64,000 nt of DNA from Roseovarius sp. (GTDB lineage: Bacteria; Pseudomonadota; Alphaproteobacteria; Rhodobacterales; Rhodobacteraceae): NCBI RefSeq assembly GCF_030373445.1, contig NZ_JAUCYU010000004.1:124001-188000 (forward strand), in the 5' to 3' direction. Below the pieces are notes generated by a model, which saw nothing but the letters and a program-made list of their open reading frames with translations, had not been told where the DNA came from and ran no database searches. This document shows positions 1-9,070 of this stretch, piece by piece. The position numbers were made by a program, and so were the translations under genes. Each line of letters opens with the position of its first letter. Position 1 is the first letter of the stretch.

Positions 1-285
1 TATTGTTGGGGCGCGGTGGGCTTTGGCCCGGGGGGCGCCTATGGCTGGGCGCACAGCTATCCCTCGCAGCAGGAGGCGTTCAACCGCGTCCACCAGGAAT
101 GCGGGGGCAACTGCACGGAGATCAAGACCTTCTACAACACCTGCGGGGCGATGGCCGTGGGAGCCAACAACGGCTGGGGCTGGGGCCACAGCCCGAGCCG
201 CGCGGGCGCCGAGAACATCGCCATGGGCTATTGCAACCAGTACGATTACGGCTGTTCGATCCGGGTCTGGGCCTGTTCGTTCTGA
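1..285 (+). CDS. DUF4189 domain protein, C-terminal part
   Basis: The reading frame is open from the first base of the window, so the N-terminus, and any signal peptide, lies outside it. About 94 residues are visible. They are rich in Gly, Asn, Trp and Cys, with Cys residues spaced as in DUF4189 proteins (a GGNC turn, a NTCGAMAVG segment, an IAMGYCNQ stretch and a final WACSF). DUF4189 proteins are small exported proteins of unknown biochemical role, often disulfide-bonded. The alternating Gly/Trp and AxxxAxxxC pattern supports the call. It is followed 60 bases later by mtgA on the same strand, with no obvious functional link. The family assignment is from pattern recognition only; the function is unknown. 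Confidence 0.75.
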   Translation, partial: YCWGAVGFGPGGAYGWAHSYPSQQEAFNRVHQECGGNCTEIKTFYNTCGAMAVGANNGWGWGHSPSRAGAENIAMGYCNQYDYGCSIRVWACSF

Positions 286-345
286 CGCACCGGCGCGGGG
301 ACGCCGGTATTGAAAGACACCTGCGGGCGCTGTAGCGGACACGGG

Positions 346-1077
346 ATGGCAAAGCGCAAACCGGCAAAATCGAAGAAGACGGGCGGGCAGGCGAAACGGC
401 GGTTTCGCCCGGTTGCCTTTGCATGGCGCTGGGGGATCCGGCTGATCCTGCTGGTGGCGGTTGTCGCGACCTGCGTGATCATCGCGCACCGGGTGCTGAA
501 CCCGCCGAAGACGATCTACATGCGGCAGGAAGAGGCGCGGCTGGGCCGCATCGACCACGTGTGGGTGCCGCTGAGGAATGTGGCGCCGGTGATGGCGCGG
601 GCGGCTGTGGCGGCGGAGGATGCCGAGTTCTGCAACCACTGGGGGTTCGACATGTCGGCCATCCGGAATGCCATCGAGGAAGGCGCGGGGCGCGGCGCCT
701 CGACCATCAGCCAGCAGACCGTGAAGAACGTCTACCTGTGGCACGGGCGGAACTGGCTTCGGAAGGCGCTGGAGGCGATGATCACCCCGGTGGTCGAGAT
801 CGTCTGGCCGAAGCGGCGGATCATCGAGGTCTATCTCAACGTGGCGGAGTTCGACGAGGGGGTGTTCGGGGTCGAGGCAGCGGCGCGGCATTACTTCGGC
901 GTGGGGCCGGACAAGCTTACGCCCACGCAGGCGGCGCGGCTGGCGGCGGTGTTGCCGGACCCGAAGGGGCGGTCGGCCTCGAACCCCTCGGCCTATGTGC
1001 GCAAACGGGCGGCCTCGATCCTCGACGGGGCGGCCACGATCCGCCGCGACGGCAGATCGGCCTGTTTCGAGGATTGA
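346..1077 (+). CDS. mtgA: Monofunctional peptidoglycan glycosyltransferase MtgA
   Basis: The product (243 aa) polymerises lipid II into glycan strands at the inner membrane without a transpeptidase domain. A basic N-terminus (1-29) is followed by one membrane anchor (about 30-49). The GT51 motifs follow in order: AAEDAEF with catalytic Glu91, GASTISQQ at 117-124, and KRRIIEVYLNVAEF at 156-169. Length and architecture match MtgA rather than bifunctional PBPs. I chose the ATG at 346; a TTG at 310 would add 12 residues before the basic region and looks less natural. The gene is isolated from other cell-wall genes. Confidence in the family is high. Confidence 0.93.
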   Translation: MAKRKPAKSKKTGGQAKRRFRPVAFAWRWGIRLILLVAVVATCVIIAHRVLNPPKTIYMRQEEARLGRIDHVWVPLRNVAPVMARAAVAAEDAEFCNHWGFDMSAIRNAIEEGAGRGASTISQQTVKNVYLWHGRNWLRKALEAMITPVVEIVWPKRRIIEVYLNVAEFDEGVFGVEAAARHYFGVGPDKLTPTQAARLAAVLPDPKGRSASNPSAYVRKRAASILDGAATIRRDGRSACFED

Positions 1078-1136
1078 ATTACATCGATATTCCGGGCATG
1101 GAGAAACGCAGCCCGGCGCAGAACAGCAAGACGGTC

Positions 1137-1802
1137 ATGGCAAAGCTTTATCACGTTCCCCTTTCCCCCTTTTGCCGCAAGGTTCGGCTCGTGCTTGCCG
1201 AGAAGCGGATCGAGTGCGAGCTGGTGGAGGAGAAATACTGGGAGCAGAGCCCCGATTTCCTGCGGCGCAACCCGGCCGGCAAGGTGCCGGTGCTGAAGCT
1301 TGACGACCGGATGATGGCGGAGAGCACGCCGATCTGCGAGTATATCGAGGAGAAGTATCCCGAGCCGCCATTGATGCCGAAATCGGCCGAGGCGCGGTTC
1401 GAGGTGCGGCGGCTGGTGAACTGGTTCGACGACAAGTTTCATAGCGAGGTCACCTCGAACCTGCTCTACGAGCGGGTGAACAAGAAGGTGATGAAGCAGG
1501 GGTTTCCGGACAGCTCGAACGTGAAGGCCGGGGCGAAGGCGATCAAGTTTCACCTCGATTACATGACCTGGCTGCTGGACCAGCGGCGGTGGCTGGCCGG
1601 TGACGTGATGACGCTGGCGGATTTCACGGCGGCCGCGCATCTGAGCTCGCTGGATTATATCCGGGACGTGGACTGGAACCGATCGGAGATCGTCAAGGAC
1701 TGGTACGCGAAGATCAAGTCGCGGCCGGCCTTCCGGGGGATCCTGGCGGACCAGATCCCGGGGTTTCCGCAGCCGGCGCATTATGCGGACCTGGATTTCT
1801 GA
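1137..1802 (+). CDS. Glutathione S-transferase family protein
   Basis: The product is a 221-residue soluble protein with an N-terminal thioredoxin-like half (PLSPFCRKVRL at 8-18, with Cys13 in the active-site loop, and the AESTPICEYIEE glutathione-binding segment at 61-72). An all-helical C-terminal half follows, with a typical WLAGDVMTLADF N-capping motif. GSTs of this type conjugate or reduce small electrophiles, or act as glutathionyl-hydroquinone-like enzymes; the substrate cannot be inferred. The start is the ATG at 1137, where homology-like sequence begins. The frame is open far upstream, but that part is the shadow of mtgA. The gene lies 60 bases after mtgA and ends before a dispersed hairpin element. 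Confidence 0.9.
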   Translation: MAKLYHVPLSPFCRKVRLVLAEKRIECELVEEKYWEQSPDFLRRNPAGKVPVLKLDDRMMAESTPICEYIEEKYPEPPLMPKSAEARFEVRRLVNWFDDKFHSEVTSNLLYERVNKKVMKQGFPDSSNVKAGAKAIKFHLDYMTWLLDQRRWLAGDVMTLADFTAAAHLSSLDYIRDVDWNRSEIVKDWYAKIKSRPAFRGILADQIPGFPQPAHYADLDF

Positions 1803-1817
1803 TCGTGGACCGTGTTC

Positions 1818-1891
1818 GGGGGCGCTGCCCCCGTCGTTGAACCCCTGCGGGCTTCAACGCCTCCCCCGGGATATTTCCGGCCAGAAGAAGC
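1818..1891 (+). repeat. Dispersed hairpin element, copy 1 (before queG)
   Basis: A perfect hairpin GGGGGC-GCT-GCCCCC (1818-1832) is followed by a second imperfect stem (CGTTGAA...TTCAACG, 1834-1858) and then GGGATATTTCCGGCCAGAAG. The element ends exactly at the queG ATG, so it may supply the queG leader. Related copies lie at 5063-5125, 12601-12693, 28979-29000 and 49742-49799. Elements of this kind are common in Rhodobacterales intergenic DNA (general recollection). Their function is not established. Confidence 0.8.
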
Positions 1892-2947
1892 ATGGGTGAT
1901 GTGAAGGACAGGCTGGTGGCGCGGGCCCTCGAGGAAGGGTTCGATGCGTGCCGGGTGTGCCGGCCTTGGGATGTGCCGCAGGTGCCGGGGCGGCTGGCGG
2001 AGTTCCTGGAGAAGGGGCGGCACGGGCAGATGGGGTGGCTGGCGGAGCGCAGCCACTGGCGCGGGGCGCCGCAGGTTCTGTGGCCCGAGGCAAGGTCGGT
2101 GATCGTGCTGGGGGAGAGCTACACGCCCGATATGGACCCGATGGCGACGCTGGATCAGCCGGAGGTCGGCACGGTGTCAGTTTACGCGCGGAACAGGGAT
2201 TATCACGACACGGTCAAGAAGCGGCTGAAGCGGCTGGCAAGGTGGCTGATTGCGGAAGGCGGCGGGGATGTGAAAGTTTTCGTCGACACGGCGCCGGTGC
2301 CGGAGAAGCCGCTGGGGCAGGCGGCGGGGCTGGGATGGCAGGGCAAGCATACCAACCTGCTGAGCCGGGAACTGGGCAACTGGTTCTTTATCGGGTCGGT
2401 GTTCACGACGCTGGAACTAGAGACTGATCCGGCCGAAAGCGACCATTGCGGGTCGTGCCGGGCGTGCCTGGATGTCTGTCCGACGGAGGCGTTTCCGGCG
2501 CCCTACCAACTGGATGCAAGGCGGTGCATTTCCTACCTGACGATCGAGCACAAGGGGCCGGTGGACGAAGAGCTGCGGGCGAAGATGGGCAACCGGATTT
2601 ACGGGTGCGACGATTGCCTGGCGGTGTGCCCGTGGAACAAGTTCGCCGTGGAGGCGCGGGAGGTGAAGTATCACGCGCGCGACGACCTGACAGCGCCGGG
2701 GCTGGCGGAGCTGGCGGCGCTGGACGATGCGGGGTTCCGCGAGAGGTTCTCGGGCAGCCCGATCAAGCGGATCGGGCGGGACAGGTTCGTGCGGAACGTG
2801 CTGTATGCGATCGGCAATTCGGGGGTGCCGGCGCTGCGGCCGGTGGCGCAGGGATTGTGCGAGGATCCGGACGCGACGGTGGCGGATGCGGCGCGCTGGG
2901 CGGTGGGGCGACTGGATGATGCCGCAAACGGGATGGACCGGGGCTGA
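1892..2947 (+). CDS. queG: Epoxyqueuosine reductase QueG
   Basis: QueG uses cobalamin and two [4Fe-4S] clusters to reduce epoxyqueuosine to queuosine at position 34 of GUN-anticodon tRNAs. The 351-aa product shows the conserved [10 protein letters not shown] segment (131-140, with the putative proton donor Asp132). It has two ferredoxin-type cluster motifs: [12 protein letters not shown] (Cys186, 189, 192, 196) and [12 protein letters not shown] (Cys239, 242, 246). A C-terminal HEAT-like helical part with alternating Arg and Ala follows. Length fits the family. The ATG at 1892 directly follows a dispersed hairpin element, with AGAAG as a weak ribosome-binding site. No other queuosine genes are nearby. 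Confidence 0.95.
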   Translation: MGDVKDRLVARALEEGFDACRVCRPWDVPQVPGRLAEFLEKGRHGQMGWLAERSHWRGAPQVLWPEARSVIVLGESYTPDMDPMATLDQPEVGTVSVYARNRDYHDTVKKRLKRLARWLIAEGGGDVKVFVDTAPVPEKPLGQAAGLGWQGKHTNLLSRELGNWFFIGSVFTTLELETDPAESDHCGSCRACLDVCPTEAFPAPYQLDARRCISYLTIEHKGPVDEELRAKMGNRIYGCDDCLAVCPWNKFAVEAREVKYHARDDLTAPGLAELAALDDAGFRERFSGSPIKRIGRDRFVRNVLYAIGNSGVPALRPVAQGLCEDPDATVADAARWAVGRLDDAANGMDRG

Positions 2948-2991
2948 AAAGCCGGTAAACCGCTGACAGAGACACACAAGGAGACGGGCGC

Positions 2992-4992
2992 ATGGCGCTT
3001 TTGCTGGGGGTCGACACCGGCGGGACCTATACCGATGCCGTTCTGATCAGGGATGAGCGCGAGGTGGTGGCGAGCGCCAAGTCGCTGACCACGCGGCATG
3101 ACCTGGCCGAGGGGATCGGCAAGGCGGTGGCGGCGGTTCTGGCGGAGAGCGGGGCGGATGTGGGGGAGATCGGGCTGGCCTCTCTCTCGACGACGCTGGC
3201 GACCAATGCGCTGGTCGAGGGACAGGGCGGGCGCGTGGGGCTTGTTTATATCGGGTTCCGGGAGCGCGATCTTGAGGGCCACGGGCTGCGCGAGGCCTTG
3301 GGGGGTGATCCGGCGCTGGTGATCGCGGGCGGGCACAGCCATGCAGGAGGTGAGGCGGCGAAGCTGGATGAAGCCGCGCTTTCGGCCTGGTTAGAGACTG
3401 ATATGGGCGTTTCCGGCTTTGCCGTGGCGAGCCAGTTCGCGACGCGGAACCCGGCGCATGAGCTGCGCGGGGCGGAGATGATCCGGGCCGCGACGGGCAA
3501 GCCGGTGTCGTGTTCGCATCACCTGTCGGCGCGGCTGAACGGGCCGAAGCGGGCTCTGACGGCCGTGCTGAACGCGCGGCTGATCGGGATGATCACGCGG
3601 CTGATCGAGAAGGCGGAGGGCAAGCTTGTCGAGCTGGGGATCCATGCGCCGCTGATGGTGGTGCGGGGCGATGGCGCGCTGATCTCGGCGGGGCAGGCGA
3701 AGGAGCGGCCGATCGAGACGATCCTGAGCGGGCCGGCGGCGAGTATCGTGGGCGCATGCTGGATGACCGGGGAGACCGAGGCGCTGGTGTCCGACATTGG
3801 CGGGACGACGACGGATGTGGCGGTGTTGCGGGAAGGCAAGCCGGCGATCGACCCGGCGGGGGCCAGGGTCGGGCCGTGGCGGACGATGGTGGAAGCCGTG
3901 GCGATGCGGACGACGGGGCTGGGCGGGGACAGCGAAGTTCACGTGATGGACGAGGGGCTGATCGGCGGTGTGAGCCTGGGGCCGCGGCGGGTGGTGCCGG
4001 TGAGCCTGATGGCGATGGACGCGCCGGAGCTGGTGCACCGGGTGCTGGACGAGCAGTTGCGGAGCGAGACGCCCGGCGAGCATGATGCGCGGTTCGTGCG
4101 GGCGGTGCCGGGGGTGGAGGCTGGCGGTTTGCAGGCGAAGGATGCGGCGCTTCTGGAACGGATCGGTGTGGCCGTGCAGCCGCTGGGGGCGGTGCTAAAG
4201 ACGCGGCTGGAGATGGCCGGGCTGATGCGGCTGGTGAAGCGGGGCTTGGTGCAGGTCTCGGGAGTGACGCCGTCGGATGCGGCGCATGTGCTGGGGCGGC
4301 AGGCGCAGTGGGATGGGGAGGCGGCCGAGAAGGCGGTGGCGCTGATCGGGCGGAAGCGGACGGGGAGTGGCAACCGGCTCAACCCCGAGCCGCTGGCGAT
4401 GGCACAGATGATCATCGACCAGCTGACGCACCAGACGAGTTTGGCCTTGTTAGAGACTGCTTTTGCCGAGGAAGAGGTGGATTTCGGGCTGTCGCCGGAG
4501 GTGCTGGCGCGACACGTGCTGTTGCAGAAGGGGCTGGACCATCACCGGGGGCTGATGCGGCTGGAGGCGGGGTTGAACCTGCCGGTTGTGGGGCTGGGCG
4601 CGTCGGCGCCGGCCTATTACGGGGCGGTGGGCGAGCGGTTGTCGTGTCGGATGGTGCTTCCGGAGCATGCGGGGGTGGCGAATGCGATCGGTGCGGTCGT
4701 CGGTCGGGTGACGATCCGGCGGAGCGGGACGGTGACGAGCCCGGCGGAGGGGCGGTTCCGGGTGCACCTGGAGCGCGGGCCGGAGGATTTCAGCGATGCG
4801 GAGGCGGCGATGGCGGCCTTGCAGGGGGCACTGGAGTCGGACGCGAGGGCTGAAGCCGAGCGGGCCGGGGCGCAGGATATCCACGTGAGCGCGTCGCGGG
4901 AGATGAAGGTGGCGCAGGCGGAGGCGCGGGAGGTGTTCCTGGAGGCGGAGATCACGGTGGAGGCGAGCGGGCGTCCGCGGATCGCCGGTTAG
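2992..4992 (+). CDS. Hydantoinase/oxoprolinase family protein (HyuA-like)
   Basis: The product is 666 residues with the actin-fold phosphate-binding signatures of the HyuA/oxoprolinase family: VDTGGTYTDAVL near residues 7-18 and SDIGGTTTDVAVL near 267-279. Members are ATP-dependent amide or ring hydrolases (5-oxoproline, N-methylhydantoin) or subunits of acetone-type carboxylases. The usual HyuB partner subunit is not adjacent, so substrate and activity are open. The start ATG at 2992 has a purine-rich GGAGAC upstream. The gene is 44 bases after queG and 162 bases before kbl, separated from kbl by a dispersed hairpin element, so co-transcription with the threonine genes is uncertain. Confidence 0.85.
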   Translation: MALLLGVDTGGTYTDAVLIRDEREVVASAKSLTTRHDLAEGIGKAVAAVLAESGADVGEIGLASLSTTLATNALVEGQGGRVGLVYIGFRERDLEGHGLREALGGDPALVIAGGHSHAGGEAAKLDEAALSAWLETDMGVSGFAVASQFATRNPAHELRGAEMIRAATGKPVSCSHHLSARLNGPKRALTAVLNARLIGMITRLIEKAEGKLVELGIHAPLMVVRGDGALISAGQAKERPIETILSGPAASIVGACWMTGETEALVSDIGGTTTDVAVLREGKPAIDPAGARVGPWRTMVEAVAMRTTGLGGDSEVHVMDEGLIGGVSLGPRRVVPVSLMAMDAPELVHRVLDEQLRSETPGEHDARFVRAVPGVEAGGLQAKDAALLERIGVAVQPLGAVLKTRLEMAGLMRLVKRGLVQVSGVTPSDAAHVLGRQAQWDGEAAEKAVALIGRKRTGSGNRLNPEPLAMAQMIIDQLTHQTSLALLETAFAEEEVDFGLSPEVLARHVLLQKGLDHHRGLMRLEAGLNLPVVGLGASAPAYYGAVGERLSCRMVLPEHAGVANAIGAVVGRVTIRRSGTVTSPAEGRFRVHLERGPEDFSDAEAAMAALQGALESDARAEAERAGAQDIHVSASREMKVAQAEAREVFLEAEITVEASGRPRIAG

Positions 4993-5062
4993 CTTGCGGT
5001 TGACGGCGGGGTGATTGCGCGGGAAGCCTTGGGGGAGAGGCGGTGCGCCTGGATATGGAGTC

Positions 5063-5125
5063 GGGGGCGCTGCCCCCATCGCCGCGGGGCGGCGATTCCC
5101 CCGGGATATTTCCGGCCAGAAGATG
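5063..5125 (+). repeat. Dispersed hairpin element, copy 2 (before kbl)
   Basis: The same plan as copy 1: a perfect GGGGGC-GCT-GCCCCC hairpin (5063-5077), a second perfect 8-bp stem ATCGCCGC-GGG-GCGGCGAT just after it, then GGGATATTTCCGGCCAGAAG ending in an unused ATG at 5123. The kbl start lies 30 bases further on. The second stem has a different sequence from copy 1 but is still a palindrome, so structure rather than sequence seems conserved there. Confidence 0.8.
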
Positions 5126-5154
5126 CCCGGGGGACTGGAAAAGGAGAGCGAGCA

Positions 5155-6351
5155 ATGCGTGCGGGCGAGAGGTTTGACGGGGATCTGGGAGAGCGGCTGG
5201 AGGAGCTGAAGGACGAGGGGCTTTACAAGACCGAGCGTGTGATCACATCGATGCAGGCGGGGGAGGTGACGCTTTCGGGCGGCAAGGAGGTGGTGAACCT
5301 TTGTGCGAACAATTACCTCGGGCTGGCGGATGATGCGCGGGTGATCGCGGCGGCGCATGACGCGCTGGACCGGTACGGGTTCGGGATGGCGAGCGTGCGG
5401 TTCATCTGCGGGACGCAGGAGGAGCACAAGCAGCTCGAGGCAAGGGTGGCGGCGTACCTGGGGATGGAGGATGCCATTCTTTATGCCGCGGCATTTGATG
5501 CGAATGCGGGTTTGTTCGAGACGATTCTGGGCCCTGAGGACGCGATCATTTCGGATGCGCTGAACCATGCGAGCATCATTGACGGGGTGCGGCTGTGCAA
5601 GGCGCAGCGGTATCGGTATGCGAATTCGGACATGGCCGACCTGGAGCGGTGTTTGCAGGAGGCGCAGGGGGCACGGCACCGGCTGATTGCCACGGATGGC
5701 GTGTTCTCGATGGACGGGTATTACGCGAAGCTGGCGGAGATTTGCGACCTGGCGGACAAGTACGACGCGATGGTGATGATCGACGATTGCCATGCGACGG
5801 GGTTCGTGGGCGAGACCGGCCGGGGGACGCATGAGCATTGCGGGGTGATGGGCCGGGTGGACATCATCACCGGGACGCTGGGCAAGGCGCTGGGGGGTGC
5901 CTCGGGCGGATTTACGGCGGCTAGTCGAGAGGTGGTGGATTGGCTGCGGCAGCGGTCGCGCCCTTACCTGTTTTCCAACACGCTGGCGCCGGTGATTGCC
6001 GGGGCGTCTTTGAAGGTGTTCGATTTGCTGGAGGATGGCGCGGCGCTCAGGGCGCAGTTGTGGGAGAACGCGGCGTATTTTCGGGAGCGGATGGGTGCGC
6101 TGGGGTTCGAATTGCTTCCGGGGGAGCATGCGATCATCCCGGTGATGCTGCGTGATCCGAAGCTGGCGCAGGAGATGGCGGCGAAGTTGAACGAGAAGGG
6201 GGTTTATGTCACCGCCTTCAGCTTCCCGGTGGTGCCGAAGGGGCAGGACCGGATCCGGACGCAGATGAGCGCGGCGCTGACGAGGGAGATGCTGGACCGG
6301 GCGATCGATGCGTTCGAGGAGGTCGGGCGCGAGCTGGGGGTGATCTCGTGA
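5155..6351 (+). CDS. kbl: Glycine C-acetyltransferase (2-amino-3-ketobutyrate CoA ligase)
   Basis: This PLP enzyme cleaves 2-amino-3-ketobutyrate with CoA to glycine and acetyl-CoA, the second step of threonine degradation through Tdh. The 398-aa product is the family's usual length. Visible features are the [12 protein letters not shown]-terminal segment, the [16 protein letters not shown] cofactor region (209-224), and [14 protein letters not shown] with PLP lysine Lys244. The start ATG at 5155 follows AAGGAGAGCG, a good ribosome-binding site. The next gene overlaps its stop by 4 bases, and tdh follows, so kbl, the cysteine-synthase-like gene and tdh are probably one transcript. Confidence 0.95.
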   Translation: MRAGERFDGDLGERLEELKDEGLYKTERVITSMQAGEVTLSGGKEVVNLCANNYLGLADDARVIAAAHDALDRYGFGMASVRFICGTQEEHKQLEARVAAYLGMEDAILYAAAFDANAGLFETILGPEDAIISDALNHASIIDGVRLCKAQRYRYANSDMADLERCLQEAQGARHRLIATDGVFSMDGYYAKLAEICDLADKYDAMVMIDDCHATGFVGETGRGTHEHCGVMGRVDIITGTLGKALGGASGGFTAASREVVDWLRQRSRPYLFSNTLAPVIAGASLKVFDLLEDGAALRAQLWENAAYFRERMGALGFELLPGEHAIIPVMLRDPKLAQEMAAKLNEKGVYVTAFSFPVVPKGQDRIRTQMSAALTREMLDRAIDAFEEVGRELGVIS

Positions 6352-7271
6352 GTGGGGTTCTGCCGTCGGTGATCGGCGCGATGGAAGGCACGCCGCTGGT
6401 CGAATTGAGCCGTATCAGAGACGCATTGGGGCTTGAGGGAAGGTTGCTGGCGAAGCTGGATTACCTGTTGCCGGGGTTTTCCAAGAAGGACCGGGCGGCG
6501 AAGGCGATTGTCGAGGCGGCGCGGGAGAGCGGGGAGCTGGCCGAGGGGCAGGCGGTGGTGGAACTGACCTCGGGCAATATGGGGACCGGGCTTTCCATCG
6601 TGTGCGGGGTGCTTGGGCATCCGTTCGTGGCCGTGATGAGCGAGGGGAATTCCGAGGAGCGGGCCAGGATGATGCGGGCGCTGGGGGCCGAGGTTGTCCT
6701 GGTGCCGCAGGCGAAGGGATCGAAGCCGGGGGAGGTTTCCGGGGTGGACCTTGCGTTGGTCGAAGAGGCGGCGCAGCGGATCACGGCGGAGCGCGGGGCG
6801 TTTCGGGCGGACCAGTTTGCAAGGGAAGGCAACCCGCGGGCGCATGAGACGGGGACGGCGCCGGAGATCTGGGGGCAGTCGGAAGGGGCGGTGACGGCGT
6901 TTTGCGATTTCATCGGGTCTGGCGGCACGCTGGGCGGGGCGGCAAGGTTCTTCGGGCGGAAGGGCGTGCGGTGTTACGCGGTGGAGCCGGACCAGGCGGC
7001 GCATCCGATCCAGGGGGGCGGGTATTCGATGCCGGACCTGGTGCATCTGGATGGCGTGAGTTTGGCTGGAACAGAGACTGTTTCCGGCGCGGAGGCGGCG
7101 GAGCATGCGAGGCTTCTGGCGCGGATGGAGGGAATCTTCGGCGGGTATTCGGCCGGGGCGAACCTGGCCGCGGCGGTACGGCTTCTGAAGGGCAAGGAAA
7201 GCGGCGGCTGTGTCGCCTTCGTGGTGTGCGACAGCGGGCTCAAGTATCTCAGCACGGATTTGTGGGAGTAG
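6348..7271 (+). CDS. Cysteine-synthase-like PLP enzyme between kbl and tdh
   Basis: The product is 307 residues with the fold-II PLP signatures of the cysteine synthase/cystathionine beta-synthase family. [10 protein letters not shown] at 42-51 is a variant of the usual SVKDR site, putting the PLP lysine at Lys47. [11 protein letters not shown] is the substrate/phosphate loop, and a late [12 protein letters not shown] loop is present. It starts at a GTG that overlaps the kbl stop by 4 bases (GTGA), so translation is probably coupled. The canonical asparagine loop differs slightly (SGNMG, not SGNTG), so O-acetylserine sulfhydrylase activity should not be assumed. Its position inside the kbl-tdh pair suggests a lyase or deaminase acting on threonine-related amino acids. 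That is inference. Confidence 0.8.
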   Translation: MSGVLPSVIGAMEGTPLVELSRIRDALGLEGRLLAKLDYLLPGFSKKDRAAKAIVEAARESGELAEGQAVVELTSGNMGTGLSIVCGVLGHPFVAVMSEGNSEERARMMRALGAEVVLVPQAKGSKPGEVSGVDLALVEEAAQRITAERGAFRADQFAREGNPRAHETGTAPEIWGQSEGAVTAFCDFIGSGGTLGGAARFFGRKGVRCYAVEPDQAAHPIQGGGYSMPDLVHLDGVSLAGTETVSGAEAAEHARLLARMEGIFGGYSAGANLAAAVRLLKGKESGGCVAFVVCDSGLKYLSTDLWE

Positions 7272-7275
7272 CGCG

Positions 7276-8316
7276 ATGCAGAACGAGATGAAGGCGCTGG
7301 TGAAGGCGAAACCGGAGCCGGGGCTCTGGATGGAATACGTGCCGGTGCCCGAGCCGGGGCCGGCTGACGTGCTGATCAAGGTGAAGAAATCGGCCATTTG
7401 CGGGACGGATGTGCATATCTGGAAATGGGACGAGTTCAGCGCCAAGACGGTGCCGGTGCCGATGGTGGTGGGGCACGAGTTCGTGGGCGAGATCGTCGAT
7501 ACCGGGGCGGCAGCGGTGAAATACCGGATCGGGCAGCGGGTTTCCGGTGAGGGGCATATCGTCTGCGGCGCCTGCCGGAATTGCCGGGCGGGGCGGGGGC
7601 ACCTGTGCCGGAACACCAAGGGGGTTGGCGTGAACCGGCCGGGGAGTTTCGCCGAGTACCTGTGCATTCCGGAGAGCAATGTGGTGCCGATTCCGGAGGA
7701 CATCCCGGACGAGATCGCGGCGATCTTCGACCCGTTCGGGAACGCGGTGCATACGGCGCTGAGTTTCGACCTGGTGGGCGAGGACGTGCTGGTGACGGGC
7801 GCCGGGCCGATCGGGATCATGGGGGCCCTGGTGGCGCAGAAGGTGGGCGCGCGGAAGGTGGTGATCACGGATATCAACCCCTACCGGCTGAACCTCGCGC
7901 GGAAGATGGGGGTGCAGTATGTCGTCGACGTCTCGAAGGAACAGCTTCGGGACGTGATGGACGAGATCGGCATGACCGAGGGGTTCGACGTCGGGCTCGA
8001 GATGTCTGGTGCCAGTGCCGCCATGCAGCAGATGATCTCGCGGATGAACAATGGCGGGAAGGTCGCGTTGCTGGGGATCGCGCCGACGGAGTTTCCGGTG
8101 GACTGGAACACGGTGATTTTCCGGATGCTGCATATCAAGGGCATTTACGGGCGCGAGATGTACGAGACATGGTACAAGATGATCGCGCTGGTGCAGTCGG
8201 GGCTGGATGTGACGGGCCTTATCACGCACCGGATACCGGTCGATGATTTCGAGCAGGGGTTTGACGCGATGATCTCGGGCAATTCCGGCAAGGTCGTGAT
8301 GGATTGGGGAGCGTGA
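7276..8316 (+). CDS. tdh: L-threonine 3-dehydrogenase
   Basis: This zinc-dependent MDR enzyme oxidises L-threonine to 2-amino-3-ketobutyrate with NAD+, feeding Kbl. The product is 346 aa. Catalytic zinc ligands are visible in CGTDVHIW (Cys42) and GHEFVGE (His67, Glu68), and the structural zinc cysteines are 97, 100, 103 and 111. The Rossmann motif is [10 protein letters not shown], and the threonine-dehydrogenase-specific segment [10 protein letters not shown] follows. I chose the ATG at 7276, four bases after the stop of the preceding gene; the frame upstream is that gene's shadow. It is the third gene of the kbl operon. Confidence 0.95.
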   Translation: MQNEMKALVKAKPEPGLWMEYVPVPEPGPADVLIKVKKSAICGTDVHIWKWDEFSAKTVPVPMVVGHEFVGEIVDTGAAAVKYRIGQRVSGEGHIVCGACRNCRAGRGHLCRNTKGVGVNRPGSFAEYLCIPESNVVPIPEDIPDEIAAIFDPFGNAVHTALSFDLVGEDVLVTGAGPIGIMGALVAQKVGARKVVITDINPYRLNLARKMGVQYVVDVSKEQLRDVMDEIGMTEGFDVGLEMSGASAAMQQMISRMNNGGKVALLGIAPTEFPVDWNTVIFRMLHIKGIYGREMYETWYKMIALVQSGLDVTGLITHRIPVDDFEQGFDAMISGNSGKVVMDWGA

Positions 8317-8318
8317 GG

Positions 8319-9023
8319 ATGCGCTGGCTTGCGGTGATCCTGGGGCTGGCGGCATGGGCAGCCGGACCGGCCATGGCGACACCGCCGAGGGCGACCATGT
8401 CGGATGACAGGATGGTGGCGGCGACGCAGAGCCATCTCTACGTGCTGCGGGACGTGGTGGACAATATCGGCTCGCATTACGACGAGCTGCGGGATCAGCA
8501 CCTGGTGGAAATCAGTCTCGAAACCGGGGAGGCGACGCGGTTCTGGCCGCTCAGGCGGGTGGCGGTGAGCCGGCTGGAGACGGGCGAACTGTTGAACCCC
8601 GGCATGGTGACGGAGCGGCCGGGCGAGGTACATGACATGATGGCGGTTCTGCGGGATGCCGGGGCGCAGCCCCTGTCGCCGAACGCGTGGCCCGAGGAGG
8701 GGGTGACGCTGGAGGAGGGCGCGCTGGTGCGGGACGGGGAAACGGTGCTGACGGCGTTCGGGCTGCGCGCTGCCGGGCGGGCGCAGCTTGGTATCCTGCG
8801 GGACGCCTACCCGCCAATCGAGAGCGAGGCGGAGTATCGGCGCGCGGAGCGGATCGATTTCTATGATCTTTACGCCGAGGGAGACTGGGATTGCCGGGTG
8901 CTGCCGGATCGTCAGACGCTTTTTCGGCAGGAACAGAGACTGATACTGGTGAAATTGCGCTGCGAGGATGCGGCTTTGAGCGGGGCGTGGTCGTTTCACG
9001 CGATGATCGGGGAAGACCCCTAG
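8319..9023 (+). CDS. Exported protein of unknown function
   Basis: The product is 234 residues. A clear signal peptide (about 1-20, MRWLAVILGLAAWAAGPAMA, cleavage after AMA) points to the periplasm. The mature part is acidic, has few cysteines, and contains the patterns SHLYVLRDVVDNIGSHYDELRDQHLVE, broken here only for description, and later RAERIDFYDLYAEGDW. I do not recognise a family. It starts 2 bases after the tdh stop and ends 47 bases before the DMGDH-like gene, so it may belong to either transcription unit. No metal-binding or catalytic motif is evident. Confidence 0.7.
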   Translation: MRWLAVILGLAAWAAGPAMATPPRATMSDDRMVAATQSHLYVLRDVVDNIGSHYDELRDQHLVEISLETGEATRFWPLRRVAVSRLETGELLNPGMVTERPGEVHDMMAVLRDAGAQPLSPNAWPEEGVTLEEGALVRDGETVLTAFGLRAAGRAQLGILRDAYPPIESEAEYRRAERIDFYDLYAEGDWDCRVLPDRQTLFRQEQRLILVKLRCEDAALSGAWSFHAMIGEDP

Positions 9024-9070
9024 GAGACGGGCGCCGTGCGGTGGCGGGCATGACGGAAGGGACGAAGGCG

